Positions 1-6,389 are shown, counted from the stretch's first letter. The stretch is DNA of 7,246 nt from Bacillota bacterium (GCA_009177215.1 WFLY01000285.1:3392-10637), one strand, 5' to 3'. Made by a program: numbers and translations. Notes: generated by a model not told the origin, from the sequence alone.

Positions 1-366
1 AGCATACCCCTTATGTTAAAGAAGCATTCCGGGAAAATCATCAACATCTCCTCTGTCTGGGGAACTGCAGGCGCTTCCATGGAGGTGGCTTACTCTGCCT
101 CCAAGGGCGGCTTAAACGCCTTTACCAAAGCGCTTGCCAAGGAACTTGCTCCCAGCAATATACAGGTCAATGCCATTGCCTGCGGCATGATTGACACCTC
201 CATGAATTCCTGCTTTTCCGCAGAAGATATGGAAACCTTAATATCCGAGATTCCTGCAGACCGTATAGGCAGCCCCGAGGAGGTTGCCGCGCTTGTACTG
301 CAGACGGCAAAAGCCCCCGATTACATGACCGGTCAGATTATAACGATAGACGGAGGCTGGTGTTAA
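1..366 (+). CDS. SDR-family oxidoreductase, 3' part (FabG-like; possibly EF-P 5-aminopentanone reductase)
   Basis: This is the C-terminal part of a classical short-chain dehydrogenase/reductase, an NAD(P)H-dependent cytosolic enzyme. The frame is open to the window edge (Ser-Ile-Pro-Leu precede the Met at 13), so the Met is internal and the Rossmann half lies outside. Counting from that Met, NISS (11-14) carries the catalytic Ser, YSASK (27-31) gives the catalytic Tyr and Lys, and the protein ends in the usual TGQIITIDGGW tail. SDR assignment is firm. Substrate is not: the family includes 3-oxoacyl-ACP reductases (FabG), but the SSVWG...GAS-EVAYSASKGG and ALAKELAPSNIQVNAIACG wording resembles the Firmicutes YmfI group, which finishes the 5-aminopentanol modification of elongation factor P. 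That subfamily call comes from remembered motifs and is moderate. The gene converges on the minus-strand genes to its right. Its stop codon sits in the loop of a strong hairpin. Confidence 0.9.
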   Translation, partial: SIPLMLKKHSGKIINISSVWGTAGASMEVAYSASKGGLNAFTKALAKELAPSNIQVNAIACGMIDTSMNSCFSAEDMETLISEIPADRIGSPEEVAALVLQTAKAPDYMTGQIITIDGGWC

Positions 367-381
367 TCAGCCTCCGTCTAT
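346..381. terminator. Strong hairpin spanning the SDR stop codon, candidate bidirectional terminator
   Basis: Perfect 14-bp inverted repeat (346-359 with 368-381; core TAGACGGAGGCTG/CAGCCTCCGTCTA). The stem extends by one G-T and one T-A pair to leave a 4-base loop. The 5' arm is made from the codons for the conserved IDGGW tail, and the TAA stop (364-366) straddles the loop and the innermost pairs. It lies between two convergent genes, where a shared terminator is expected. The weak point is the tail: neither strand has a clean T-run after the stem (plus strand reads TAAATATCCTTTATA). It may therefore work as an RNA 3'-end stabiliser or a transcription barrier instead of a textbook intrinsic terminator. 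Confidence 0.6.
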
Positions 382-416
382 AAATATCCTTTATAGCAGC
401 CATACTACATGCTTGC

Positions 417-677
417 TTAAAACATACTGTTCCTTCCTGTATCATCCCCCGAAAGCAACTGTTCCACATCTCCATACGTTGCCAGAGAGTTTACAATTCT
501 CTGCATTTCCGATTTGGAGCGGGCGTCCTTGCACCGGAGAATCAAATGCTCCTTTTCCGTCTCGGTAAGACCTGCATACCTGCTCATGGCAGGCTCATTC
601 ATCGCCAATGCCATTCCGAGGCCAAGAGGCAGCTGCGTAAAGGCAAGTCCGTCGTCAGGTGTTCCGTTCACATTCAT
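417..677 (-). CDS. Conserved-looking small protein of unknown function (86 aa)
   Basis: Small soluble protein with no signal peptide or membrane segment. The start ATG (677-675) is preceded by AAGGAG with an 8-base spacer, a very good ribosome binding site. The central part reads LPLGLGMALAMNEPAMSRYAGLTETEK (residues 16-42), followed by a charged helix-like segment with RCKDARSKSEMQRIVNSLA (48-66). This pattern (LP-G-GMALA-NE-AM--YA-L-E-EK, then SK-EMQ-IV-SL) is familiar from many short Clostridia proteins annotated only as hypothetical. The last 20 residues are low in structure. I do not recognise a function. It is the last gene of the minus-strand series, 28 bp after the stop of a possible 48-codon ORF and 219 bp after the large TPR/DUF gene. 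Its own promoter is not evident, so it probably shares the upstream transcript. The strong hairpin beyond its stop would end the unit. Confidence 0.8.
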   Translation of the reverse strand: MNVNGTPDDGLAFTQLPLGLGMALAMNEPAMSRYAGLTETEKEHLILRCKDARSKSEMQRIVNSLATYGDVEQLLSGDDTGRNSMF

Positions 678-704
678 AGCACACTCTCCTTCTTACTGAT
701 ACAT

Positions 705-851
705 TTACAGTACAGGATTAGAATATGCATTTTCCCTGACATTATCCGTTTCACAATCATATACCCGTGAAACCCTGCCTAGCCATCTTTTTTCTGCGCC
801 GTCTTTCCGGTGCGCCATCTTATACGTCTCCGTCAAGACACAATCCGCCAT
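705..851 (-). CDS. Possible small ORF (48 codons) between the DUF4125 gene and the small-protein gene
   Basis: An ORF of 48 codons runs from ATG 851-849 to TAA 707-705. A TTG at 869-867 would give 54 codons. The product is basic and polar (MADCVLTETYKMAHRKDG at the start, RVSRVYDCETDNVRENAYSN near the end), with no membrane segment. Its codon choice (GAA, AAA, CGG, AGG, GGC, GAT) resembles that of the neighbouring genes. The stop falls 28 bp before the next ATG, just upstream of its ribosome binding site, a spacing typical of operon genes. Against it, no strong ribosome binding site precedes the ATG (only AGGG at close range; AAGG lies 11 bases before the TTG). The frame is also the exact continuation of the large gene beyond its TAG stop, so it may be a lost C-terminal extension or chance. 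I recognise no family. Confidence 0.35.
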   Translation of the reverse strand: MADCVLTETYKMAHRKDGAEKRWLGRVSRVYDCETDNVRENAYSNPVL

Positions 852-896
852 AAAACCCTGCTGCGGCAAATGATACTGTGCCTTACCTGTGCGCTC

Positions 897-3482
897 CTAT
901 CTGCCCAGAAATTTTTCAGCCGCCTCCAGACTCTCATAACCGTACATATGCACGCTGTTTGTCATAATGTCATAGGTAAGATTTTTATTTGCCCTTGCGT
1001 AATCCACCACATATCTGCCGTAAAGCTCCAGCATCTTGTCGGAGTAGGTACTGATTTCTCCCCTCAAATAAGTTTCATAGGAGGTATTGTACAGGTTATC
1101 ATCGTAGCTGTGCACGCTTCTTGCATTGTCTGCCAAACTGGGATATTCCGCGGAAAACTCCTCCATCCATGCCACCTGCATATGCACAATCTGTTCAATA
1201 ATAGCCTTCTTTTCCTCGGAGAGCGCCGGAAAATACTTCTTCATCTGCTCATACTCCTGTGGCGCCGTGCTCTCCATCATACGTCCGTATTTTTCTTCGA
1301 TTAAATTATGGCCCCGGTAATATTCTCCGGAAAAATCATACAAATATTGCAAAAGCATGGTGTGATTCCATGTGAGATACTGACTTTTCCGCATAATGGA
1401 AAATGTAGCCCAGTCATTCTGGCACTCGGCGCGCCCGCCCACGTTGCGAACCTTGTCAAAGGCTTCAAACTCCAGTCCGGCAATCTCCTTCGCCAGCTCC
1501 TCACAGCTTTTTCCCGCTATGGAAGCCTTATAAACCAGCTCCTTGGTATGGGCATCCAAATAATTTTCCGTGTCGCTGATAAAGCTTTTTTCATAAAGCT
1601 CCTTTATCAAAAAGGCTGCAATCTCTTCCATAACAGAGAGCGTCCGCCGGCATGAAGCCGCCTGCCCATACAGTGTTTCCCGCATACAGGCTGCAGCTTT
1701 ACTCTCGTCCGATTGCTCTTTACCCACGTCCTGTACTCCTCCGGCGGACAGTTCTTCCCCGCAAGCCTGCATTTCCTCGCCCGCAGCCTTGAACAGCTTC
1801 TTTAACAAGGCGCTCAGCGCTCTTCCGCCCTCCGATTCAAGCATACTGCGATACAGCCATTTATCGTGGGGTGGATAGGTTCCTTCTATATAATGCTGCA
1901 GCTTCATAGCCTCTCTGATGCAGTCAGTTAACATAAGTCCGGCGGTAAGCCTGTCGCCTCTCTGATACATTCTCGCAAAATTATACTGTCCGCTCTGGGA
2001 AAATCTCGCCGCGGCATCCGCTATTTTCAGGTAACGCACCTGCAGGGGATATCCTTCCTTTAGCTTTTCCCGCATTGCCGTGAAAATACCCTCTTCGTCA
2101 CGGAACACCTCTCCGTTTACGGCTGCCGCCAAGGCGCTGTCCTCTACCTGCTGCCAGTTGATTTCCTCCCATTTATCCGTCTGAAGGAATTTTTTGTAAA
2201 AATCGGAAATCCGTACAACGCCCCGTCTTCCCTTACCGTGCTCCGATACCGTGCGCTGATAGCCCTCAAACTCCTCCGGAAGCCCGGCATATGCCTGCTC
2301 TAACGCCTCCCCTATTTCTTCATAGGTTTCCTCAGTCACCCACAGACAGAAATCCGGTCCATAGTCGTGGTCTGCCGAAATCTTATCGTCATAACCAAAG
2401 CAGTCCGAACCCTCGCCCGCAAGCCCCACCGCGATTTTGCCCGTATAATCCCCAAACTGCCTTTCAAGCATTGGTCTTCCGAAGGCTTCAAAATATCGCC
2501 TGCTCAAGCCTAGACCCACGCCTTTTTTTTCCATTTGCGCTTCCTTATTTCCTGCCGCCTCCATGCCAGACTCCGCTTCTTCCGACACTTCCTGTCCTAC
2601 CGTCCTTTCCTTTTCCGGCATTCTCTGTGCCGTCTCACCGTCTGCACTCCCAGTTGTCTCCTCCGCTATTTCCGGCACAGTCTGTTTTTCCGCTTCCTGC
2701 GCCCTCCTGCACGCCGCAAGCCTCTCCTTCAGGCGATAATAATAATCCGTCCTCGCGGGATTTTGCTCCATGATAGCAAGCGCCTTTTCAAACACCTCAG
2801 CCGCCTGCACATACTTGCTTTTGCTGTGGTAATAGGTTCCCAGTGCGGATAATGCCGCGCAGTAATGGGTATCCGCCACCTGCATTGTCTCAAAGCCCTC
2901 GATTGCCTTTAGCGCATAATCACGGGCTTCCTCCTCTTCTCCAAGCTGCATACAAGTGCCCGCAAGATTGGTGTAGGTGACTGCCACCTCAAAATCCGCA
3001 TCCTTTGCCTCCACGATGGGCAGTGCTTTTAAGAGCGCTTCCTTTGCCTTTCCGAACTCTCCCATCTCCTGATACAACAGGCTCAAATTGTTTTCAAAGC
3101 TTGCTATCAGCATATTGTCTCCCGACAGGGTTCTGTCGTACACCTCTCGTACCTGCAGGTATAATTCCAGAGAATCCTTCAGCCTGCCGCCCGCCCTGTA
3201 AGCGTTTGCCGCATTCAACAGCGTGGTGGCGTAGGGAATGGAATCCATAAGCCCCATCCTCTCCGCCAAAGAAATCGCCTGTTCCGCAATCTGATAGGAA
3301 TTTTCCACTTGGCTCGTCTCCCGATAGTAACCCATCAGCTCGTTGAGAAGCTGCAAAAGACAGGCATCATTCTGCTCCCCAATTGCCTGCCTGATCCCCG
3401 CCTGCATCACCTTCTCTGCCTCGGGCCCCTTATTTGCCTCATACAAAGCGTCCACCTGCTCCAAAATTGCATTCATATCCAT
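897..3482 (-). CDS. TPR protein with nucleotidyltransferase-like DUF4037 and C-terminal DUF4125 domains
   Basis: Large cytosolic multidomain protein, 861 aa from ATG 3482. Residues about 1-255 are tetratricopeptide-like helical pairs (for example NSYQIAEQAISLAERMG, TYTNLAGTCMQLGEEEEARDYA), a protein-protein interaction scaffold. Residues 260-320 form an acidic Glu-rich linker. About 324-640 matches DUF4037: GLSRRYFEAFGRPMLE, then GEGSDCFGYDDKISADHDYGPDF. The GS (358-359) and DHD (371-373), eleven residues apart, fit the G[GS]-x9-13-D-x-[DE] metal site of nucleotidyltransferases, and a helical part with PPHDKWL follows. About 660-858 matches DUF4125 (EFEAFDKVRNVGGRAECQND, EEKYGRMMESTAPQEY, YETYLRGEISTYSDKMLELY). 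The substrate is unknown. Start choice: an upstream ATG (3587) is unlikely because it lies deep in the MATE gene. GTG 3491-3489 overlaps the MATE stop as GTGA and has AGGAG 8 bases upstream; ATG 3482 and ATG 3476 (AAGG, 8 bases) are also good. Either way it is translationally linked to the MATE gene. The TAG stop is followed in frame by 63 open codons. Confidence 0.88.
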   Translation of the reverse strand: MDMNAILEQVDALYEANKGPEAEKVMQAGIRQAIGEQNDACLLQLLNELMGYYRETSQVENSYQIAEQAISLAERMGLMDSIPYATTLLNAANAYRAGGRLKDSLELYLQVREVYDRTLSGDNMLIASFENNLSLLYQEMGEFGKAKEALLKALPIVEAKDADFEVAVTYTNLAGTCMQLGEEEEARDYALKAIEGFETMQVADTHYCAALSALGTYYHSKSKYVQAAEVFEKALAIMEQNPARTDYYYRLKERLAACRRAQEAEKQTVPEIAEETTGSADGETAQRMPEKERTVGQEVSEEAESGMEAAGNKEAQMEKKGVGLGLSRRYFEAFGRPMLERQFGDYTGKIAVGLAGEGSDCFGYDDKISADHDYGPDFCLWVTEETYEEIGEALEQAYAGLPEEFEGYQRTVSEHGKGRRGVVRISDFYKKFLQTDKWEEINWQQVEDSALAAAVNGEVFRDEEGIFTAMREKLKEGYPLQVRYLKIADAAARFSQSGQYNFARMYQRGDRLTAGLMLTDCIREAMKLQHYIEGTYPPHDKWLYRSMLESEGGRALSALLKKLFKAAGEEMQACGEELSAGGVQDVGKEQSDESKAAACMRETLYGQAASCRRTLSVMEEIAAFLIKELYEKSFISDTENYLDAHTKELVYKASIAGKSCEELAKEIAGLEFEAFDKVRNVGGRAECQNDWATFSIMRKSQYLTWNHTMLLQYLYDFSGEYYRGHNLIEEKYGRMMESTAPQEYEQMKKYFPALSEEKKAIIEQIVHMQVAWMEEFSAEYPSLADNARSVHSYDDNLYNTSYETYLRGEISTYSDKMLELYGRYVVDYARANKNLTYDIMTNSVHMYGYESLEAAEKFLGR

Positions 3483-3487
3483 AACCT

Positions 3488-4825
3488 TCACAGCCCTCTC
3501 TCCTCTGCAGATTTTTTCTTCAAATATAAAATTCCCGTCACATTGGCAAAAAGCCAGCCTATGGGAATTGCCCACCAAATCCCCCACTCGCCAATCATCG
3601 GCAAGGGTGCCAGCAAATAAGCCAGAAGAACTCTTGTTCCTAATGATATTACCGTAAGTATCAGTGACATCTCCGGTCTGTTAATCCCCCTATAATATCC
3701 GTATAACAAAAACAGCAGCCCAATTCCACAATAGAAGGCCCCCTCTACTCTAAGATACTCAACTCCGGTACGGATAATCTTAGTCTCCCCCGGCTCCACA
3801 AAAATCATCATAAAATACCTTGCAAATACAAATACCACCACTGACACCAAAATGCAAAACAGCATGGAAACCTTCACCGCGCTCCGTATCCCCTTATGCA
3901 CCCTGTCCTTTTTTTCCGCGCCGAAATTTTGAGAAATAAACAGAGAAAAAGCATTTCCGAACTCCTGCGCCGGCATGTAGGCAAAGGAATCTATTTTTAC
4001 CGCCGCCGCAAACGCCGCCATAACCTCCGCGCCGAAGCTGTTTACCAGCCCCTGAATCATCAGTATACCGAAATTCATCATCGACTGCTGTACCGAAGCG
4101 GCAAAAGAAAAGCGAAACACCTCCGCCAGCGCTCCCCGTCTTCTGACAAGCCTTCCCTTGAAGAAACGTAAATGCGGCTCCTTTATCCAAGTGTAAAACG
4201 CTATTCCCACTCCCGAGACCGCCTGCGCTATCACGGTAGCTATAGCCGCGCCGCCAATCCTCCACCCCAAAACGGGCACAAACACCAAATCCAGCACAAT
4301 ATTTAAGATTGCCGTGCCGCCAAGAAAGTACAGGGGCGTAACGGAATTTCCCACCGCCCTTAGCGCAAAAGCAAAAAAATTGTAGAGAAAAACAAAGAAC
4401 ATACCGAAGAAAATAATCAGCACATACTCCCTCATCTGGGCAAATATTTTATCCGGTACTTGCAGCAGCCCAAGTATCTGCCGCATTAAAAGAATCGCTC
4501 CCACACTAATCAAAATTGCCAGACTCCCAATAAAAAGAAAGGAAACCCGCAAATCAAATTTCATCTTTTCCCTGTCGTCTCTGCCATAATAATAGGAAAA
4601 CAACGCTCCGCTGCCCATACACAAGCCAATCAGTATAGAATTTAAAAATGTCATCAGTGTATAAGCGCTTCCCACTGCCGCCAAGGCATCGGCGCCCAAA
4701 AAACGCCCTACGATCAGAGTATCGGCGATATTGTAAAACTGCTGTAACAGATTTCCCATAATCATAGGACCTGCAAATAGCAGCATGCTCTTCGTCACAT
4801 CACCCTGTGTCAAGTCCTTTTTCAT
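3488..4825 (-). CDS. MATE-family multidrug/metabolite efflux transporter (445 aa)
   Basis: Integral membrane antiporter of the multidrug and toxic compound extrusion family, with about 12 membrane segments in two homologous halves. It exports cationic or amphipathic compounds in exchange for Na+ or H+. The N-half begins MKKDLTQGDVTKSMLLFAGP and shows the typical LLQQFYNIADTLIVGRFLG (27-44) with the conserved TM1 proline at 20 and ADALAAVGS. The C-half repeat starts near residue 233, with FSFAASVQQSMMNFGILMIQ and then AAFAAAVKIDSFAYMPAQEFGNAFSLFISQNFGA. Length fits the family (about 440-460). Start: ATG 4825 has AGAGG with a 6-base spacer, located inside the last mini-ORF of the leader repeat; the TGA of that mini-ORF overlaps this ATG. 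The stop TGA (3490-3488) overlaps a possible GTG start of the next gene. The substrate cannot be read from the sequence. Confidence 0.95.
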   Translation of the reverse strand: MKKDLTQGDVTKSMLLFAGPMIMGNLLQQFYNIADTLIVGRFLGADALAAVGSAYTLMTFLNSILIGLCMGSGALFSYYYGRDDREKMKFDLRVSFLFIGSLAILISVGAILLMRQILGLLQVPDKIFAQMREYVLIIFFGMFFVFLYNFFAFALRAVGNSVTPLYFLGGTAILNIVLDLVFVPVLGWRIGGAAIATVIAQAVSGVGIAFYTWIKEPHLRFFKGRLVRRRGALAEVFRFSFAASVQQSMMNFGILMIQGLVNSFGAEVMAAFAAAVKIDSFAYMPAQEFGNAFSLFISQNFGAEKKDRVHKGIRSAVKVSMLFCILVSVVVFVFARYFMMIFVEPGETKIIRTGVEYLRVEGAFYCGIGLLFLLYGYYRGINRPEMSLILTVISLGTRVLLAYLLAPLPMIGEWGIWWAIPIGWLFANVTGILYLKKKSAEERGL

Positions 4826-4854
4826 AATATACCTCTGTCCGCTTCAGCGGACAT
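4822..4854 (-). CDS. Leader mini-ORF 3 (10 aa), stop overlaps the MATE start
   Basis: ATG 4854-4852 opens a 10-codon ORF encoding MSAEADRGIL. Its TGA (4824-4822) overlaps the MATE ATG (4825-4823) as ATGA, the classic arrangement for translational coupling. It is the shortened third copy of the repeated mini-ORF and contains the AGAGG that serves the MATE start. Its own start overlaps the TAA of mini-ORF 2 as TAATG. Whether it is translated is unknown. Confidence 0.3.
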   Translation of the reverse strand: MSAEADRGIL

Positions 4855-4916
4855 TAATTCAATATTTGAAAGTGCCTTTCTTTCAAACTTATACCCCTAT
4901 CCGCTCCGGCGGACAT
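4854..4916 (-). CDS. Leader mini-ORF 2 (20 aa), start and stop overlap its neighbours
   Basis: A 20-codon ORF beginning MSAGADRGIS and ending HFQILN. It differs from mini-ORF 1 at two bases, both silent (GAC/GAT for Asp, AGA/AGG for Arg), so the two peptides are identical. Its ATG overlaps the previous TAA and its TAA overlaps the next ATG (TAATG both times). No good ribosome binding site lies at normal distance; the nearest AAAGG is 20 bases upstream, in a hairpin loop. Translation would thus depend on re-initiation. Confidence 0.3.
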   Translation of the reverse strand: MSAGADRGISLKERHFQILN

Positions 4917-4978
4917 TAATTCAATATTTGAAAGTGCCTTTCTTTCAAACTTATACCTCTGTCCGCTCCGGCGGACAT
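4916..4978 (-). CDS. Leader mini-ORF 1 (20 aa), first of three tandem copies
   Basis: ATG 4978-4976, twenty codons, TAA 4918-4916; the peptide starts MSAGADRGIS and ends HFQILN. It begins 7 bp after the stop of the upstream MATE gene. The last codons of that gene supply GGGAG about 10 bases before this ATG, so ribosomes could start or restart here. Peptide function is unknown. A regulatory leader or chance opening inside a repeat are both possible. Confidence 0.3.
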   Translation of the reverse strand: MSAGADRGISLKERHFQILN

Positions 4979-4985
4979 CCTAAAA

Positions 4986-6281
4986 TCACTCCCGCACCGC
5001 ACGTATCAGCGCCCATCCGGTGATAACCGCCGTGATTGCTTCCGCCGTCACAAAGGAGAGCCATACCCCCCGAAAACCCCATAGATAAGAAAGCAAAAAG
5101 GAACAGCCCACAATCGCCGCCACGCCCCTCATAACCGAGGTTACAAACGCACTTTTAGAATGCTCCGTCGCACTCAAAAAGCCCGCTCCCACAATATTAA
5201 AGCCCGCAAACAAAAAGCCTGCAAAATACAGCCTCATTCCCTCCCATGCATAACCGGCAAGCACCTGCGAATTCTCGCTGTTAAACAACGAGACAAGCTG
5301 ACCCGTAAACAAATATACCGCCACATAAACAAAAGCCGCTATCACAAAAGCCGTTCCCAAGCCAAGCCGCAGCAGCTTCTTTACCGAAGGCTTGTCTCCC
5401 TTTCCGTAATACCTGCTTATAAGGGGCTGTGAGCCTTGTGATACACCATTGAAAATAGCCGTTGCTATCAATGAAAAATTTGCCACCACACCATAGGCGG
5501 CAACACCGATATTGCCCGCCAGTTCTAAAATCAGATAATTAAAAACCGTGGTTGTCACTCCCGAGGACATCTCTCCGATAAACGCCGACACCCCCAGCTG
5601 GCAGGACTGTTTTAACAGCACAAAAGACGGCTTCCGGAGTACAAAGCGCACTGTATTTTTCTTCGTAAAAAAATGAACTCCGCAAATCAACATACTAATG
5701 ACAGGTGACGCCGCCGTTGCAAGCGCCGCTCCCGCTAACCCCATGCCCATGGGAAACATAAAAAGATAATCCAAAACAATATTGGACAGGCTTCCTGCCA
5801 CCGTTCCCACCATGGCAAGGGAGGGTGCATTATCGTTGCGCACAAAGGCGCTGACAATATAATTCAACATAAAAAACGGAGTAAACAGCAGAAAAATCCG
5901 GGTGTATCCCTCTCCCAGCCCTATTATTTCCTCATCGGCGCCCATAACGGCGAGAATCTTATCTGGCATAAAAATACCCGCCATAATAAATATAATGCTA
6001 ATCAGACATACGCTATAAACGGCATTGGAAAAATATTGCTCCGCCCGCTCCTCCTTCTGCGCCCTCAGAATGGCAAATCTGGTTGCCGCACCCACTCCCA
6101 CCATGGAACCAATGGCAAAAATCAGGTTGTAAACGGGCAGCGCCAGATTCAACACCGTAATGCCGTTTGCCCCCGCCGCCTTTGCTATAAAAAAGGTATC
6201 CGCTATGATATAGCAGGAAATCCCCAGCATTCCGAATATATTTTGTGATACATACCTTATAAACTGCTTTGTAACGTTCAT
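4986..6281 (-). CDS. MATE-family efflux transporter, MepA/DinF-like (431 aa)
   Basis: Second multidrug and toxic compound extrusion antiporter, about 12 membrane segments. Recognisable parts are GMLGISCYIIADTFFIAKAAGANG in TM1 and the following loop (17-40), LNLALPVYNLIFAIGSMVGVGAA (44-66), and GVSQGSQPLISRYYGKGD (279-296), the family's conserved C-half counterpart. It differs from the downstream MATE protein in nearly every motif, so the pair is not a recent duplication. The position of the usual TM1 proline is occupied by Gln13 (YVSQNIFG), which I believe is common in one Clostridia subgroup. Start ATG 6281 has GGAG with a 7-base spacer, and length is normal. It lies 108 bp after the pyrophosphatase gene and 7 bp before the leader repeat of the next MATE gene, so both are probably on the same transcript. 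Substrate unknown. Confidence 0.93.
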   Translation of the reverse strand: MNVTKQFIRYVSQNIFGMLGISCYIIADTFFIAKAAGANGITVLNLALPVYNLIFAIGSMVGVGAATRFAILRAQKEERAEQYFSNAVYSVCLISIIFIMAGIFMPDKILAVMGADEEIIGLGEGYTRIFLLFTPFFMLNYIVSAFVRNDNAPSLAMVGTVAGSLSNIVLDYLFMFPMGMGLAGAALATAASPVISMLICGVHFFTKKNTVRFVLRKPSFVLLKQSCQLGVSAFIGEMSSGVTTTVFNYLILELAGNIGVAAYGVVANFSLIATAIFNGVSQGSQPLISRYYGKGDKPSVKKLLRLGLGTAFVIAAFVYVAVYLFTGQLVSLFNSENSQVLAGYAWEGMRLYFAGFLFAGFNIVGAGFLSATEHSKSAFVTSVMRGVAAIVGCSFLLSYLWGFRGVWLSFVTAEAITAVITGWALIRAVRE

Positions 6282-6389
6282 TTATTTTCTCCAAAAACAT
6301 TACTGTCTTCCACGGCACAGCTGCCGCAAAGCCTCTCCATTTGCAGATTGGCACCCATTTGCACGATGCCATCATGGTGGAGAATCTGC

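Larger units (their letters stand above)
4828..4978 (-). repeat. 62-bp tandem repeat, about 2.4 copies, between the two MATE genes
   Basis: Two full copies (4828-4889 and 4890-4951) and a 27-bp partial copy (4952-4978) at exact 62-bp spacing. The full copies differ at four positions (4834/4896, 4837/4899, 4844/4906, 4846/4908). Each unit holds a 16-base palindrome (GTCCGCTTCAGCGGAC, ATCCGCTCCGGCGGAC or GTCCGCTCCGGCGGAC at 4837-4852, 4899-4914, 4961-4976). Each full unit also holds a second hairpin, TTTGAAAG/CTTTCAAA with a 7-base loop (4865-4887 and 4927-4949). The minus-strand AGAGGTATA beside each GC palindrome is the ribosome binding site when it lies next to the MATE start. The block fills the whole gap between the two transporter genes. 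Confidence 0.95.

Noticed and set aside
810..1304. Plus-strand 164-codon ORF
   Set aside because: It is fully antisense to the DUF4125 end of the large gene, has no ribosome binding site, and its His/Leu/Cys-rich product resembles a reverse-frame shadow.
1308..1655. Plus-strand 115-codon ORF
   Set aside because: Shadow of the DUF4125 motifs, which are clearly encoded on the minus strand.
2291..2773. Plus-strand 160-codon ORF rich in Pro, Phe and Ser
   Set aside because: Antisense to the Glu-rich linker and flanking parts of the large gene; the Pro/Phe/Ser richness mirrors Glu/Ala/Gly codons on the other strand.
3483..3587. Longer N-terminus for the TPR/DUF gene from ATG 3587
   Set aside because: It would add 35 residues coded inside the MATE C-terminus, with no TPR character; good start sites exist at 3491, 3482 and 3476.
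4828..4978. CRISPR-like array in the tandem repeat
   Set aside because: Repeats are directly adjacent with no unique spacers and only 2.4 units, and there are no cas genes.
6013..6375. Minus-strand 120-codon ORF overlapping the first MATE gene start
   Set aside because: It runs out of frame through the recognisable TM1-TM3 of the MATE protein, and its product (Gly/Cys/Lys-rich) looks like a frame shadow.
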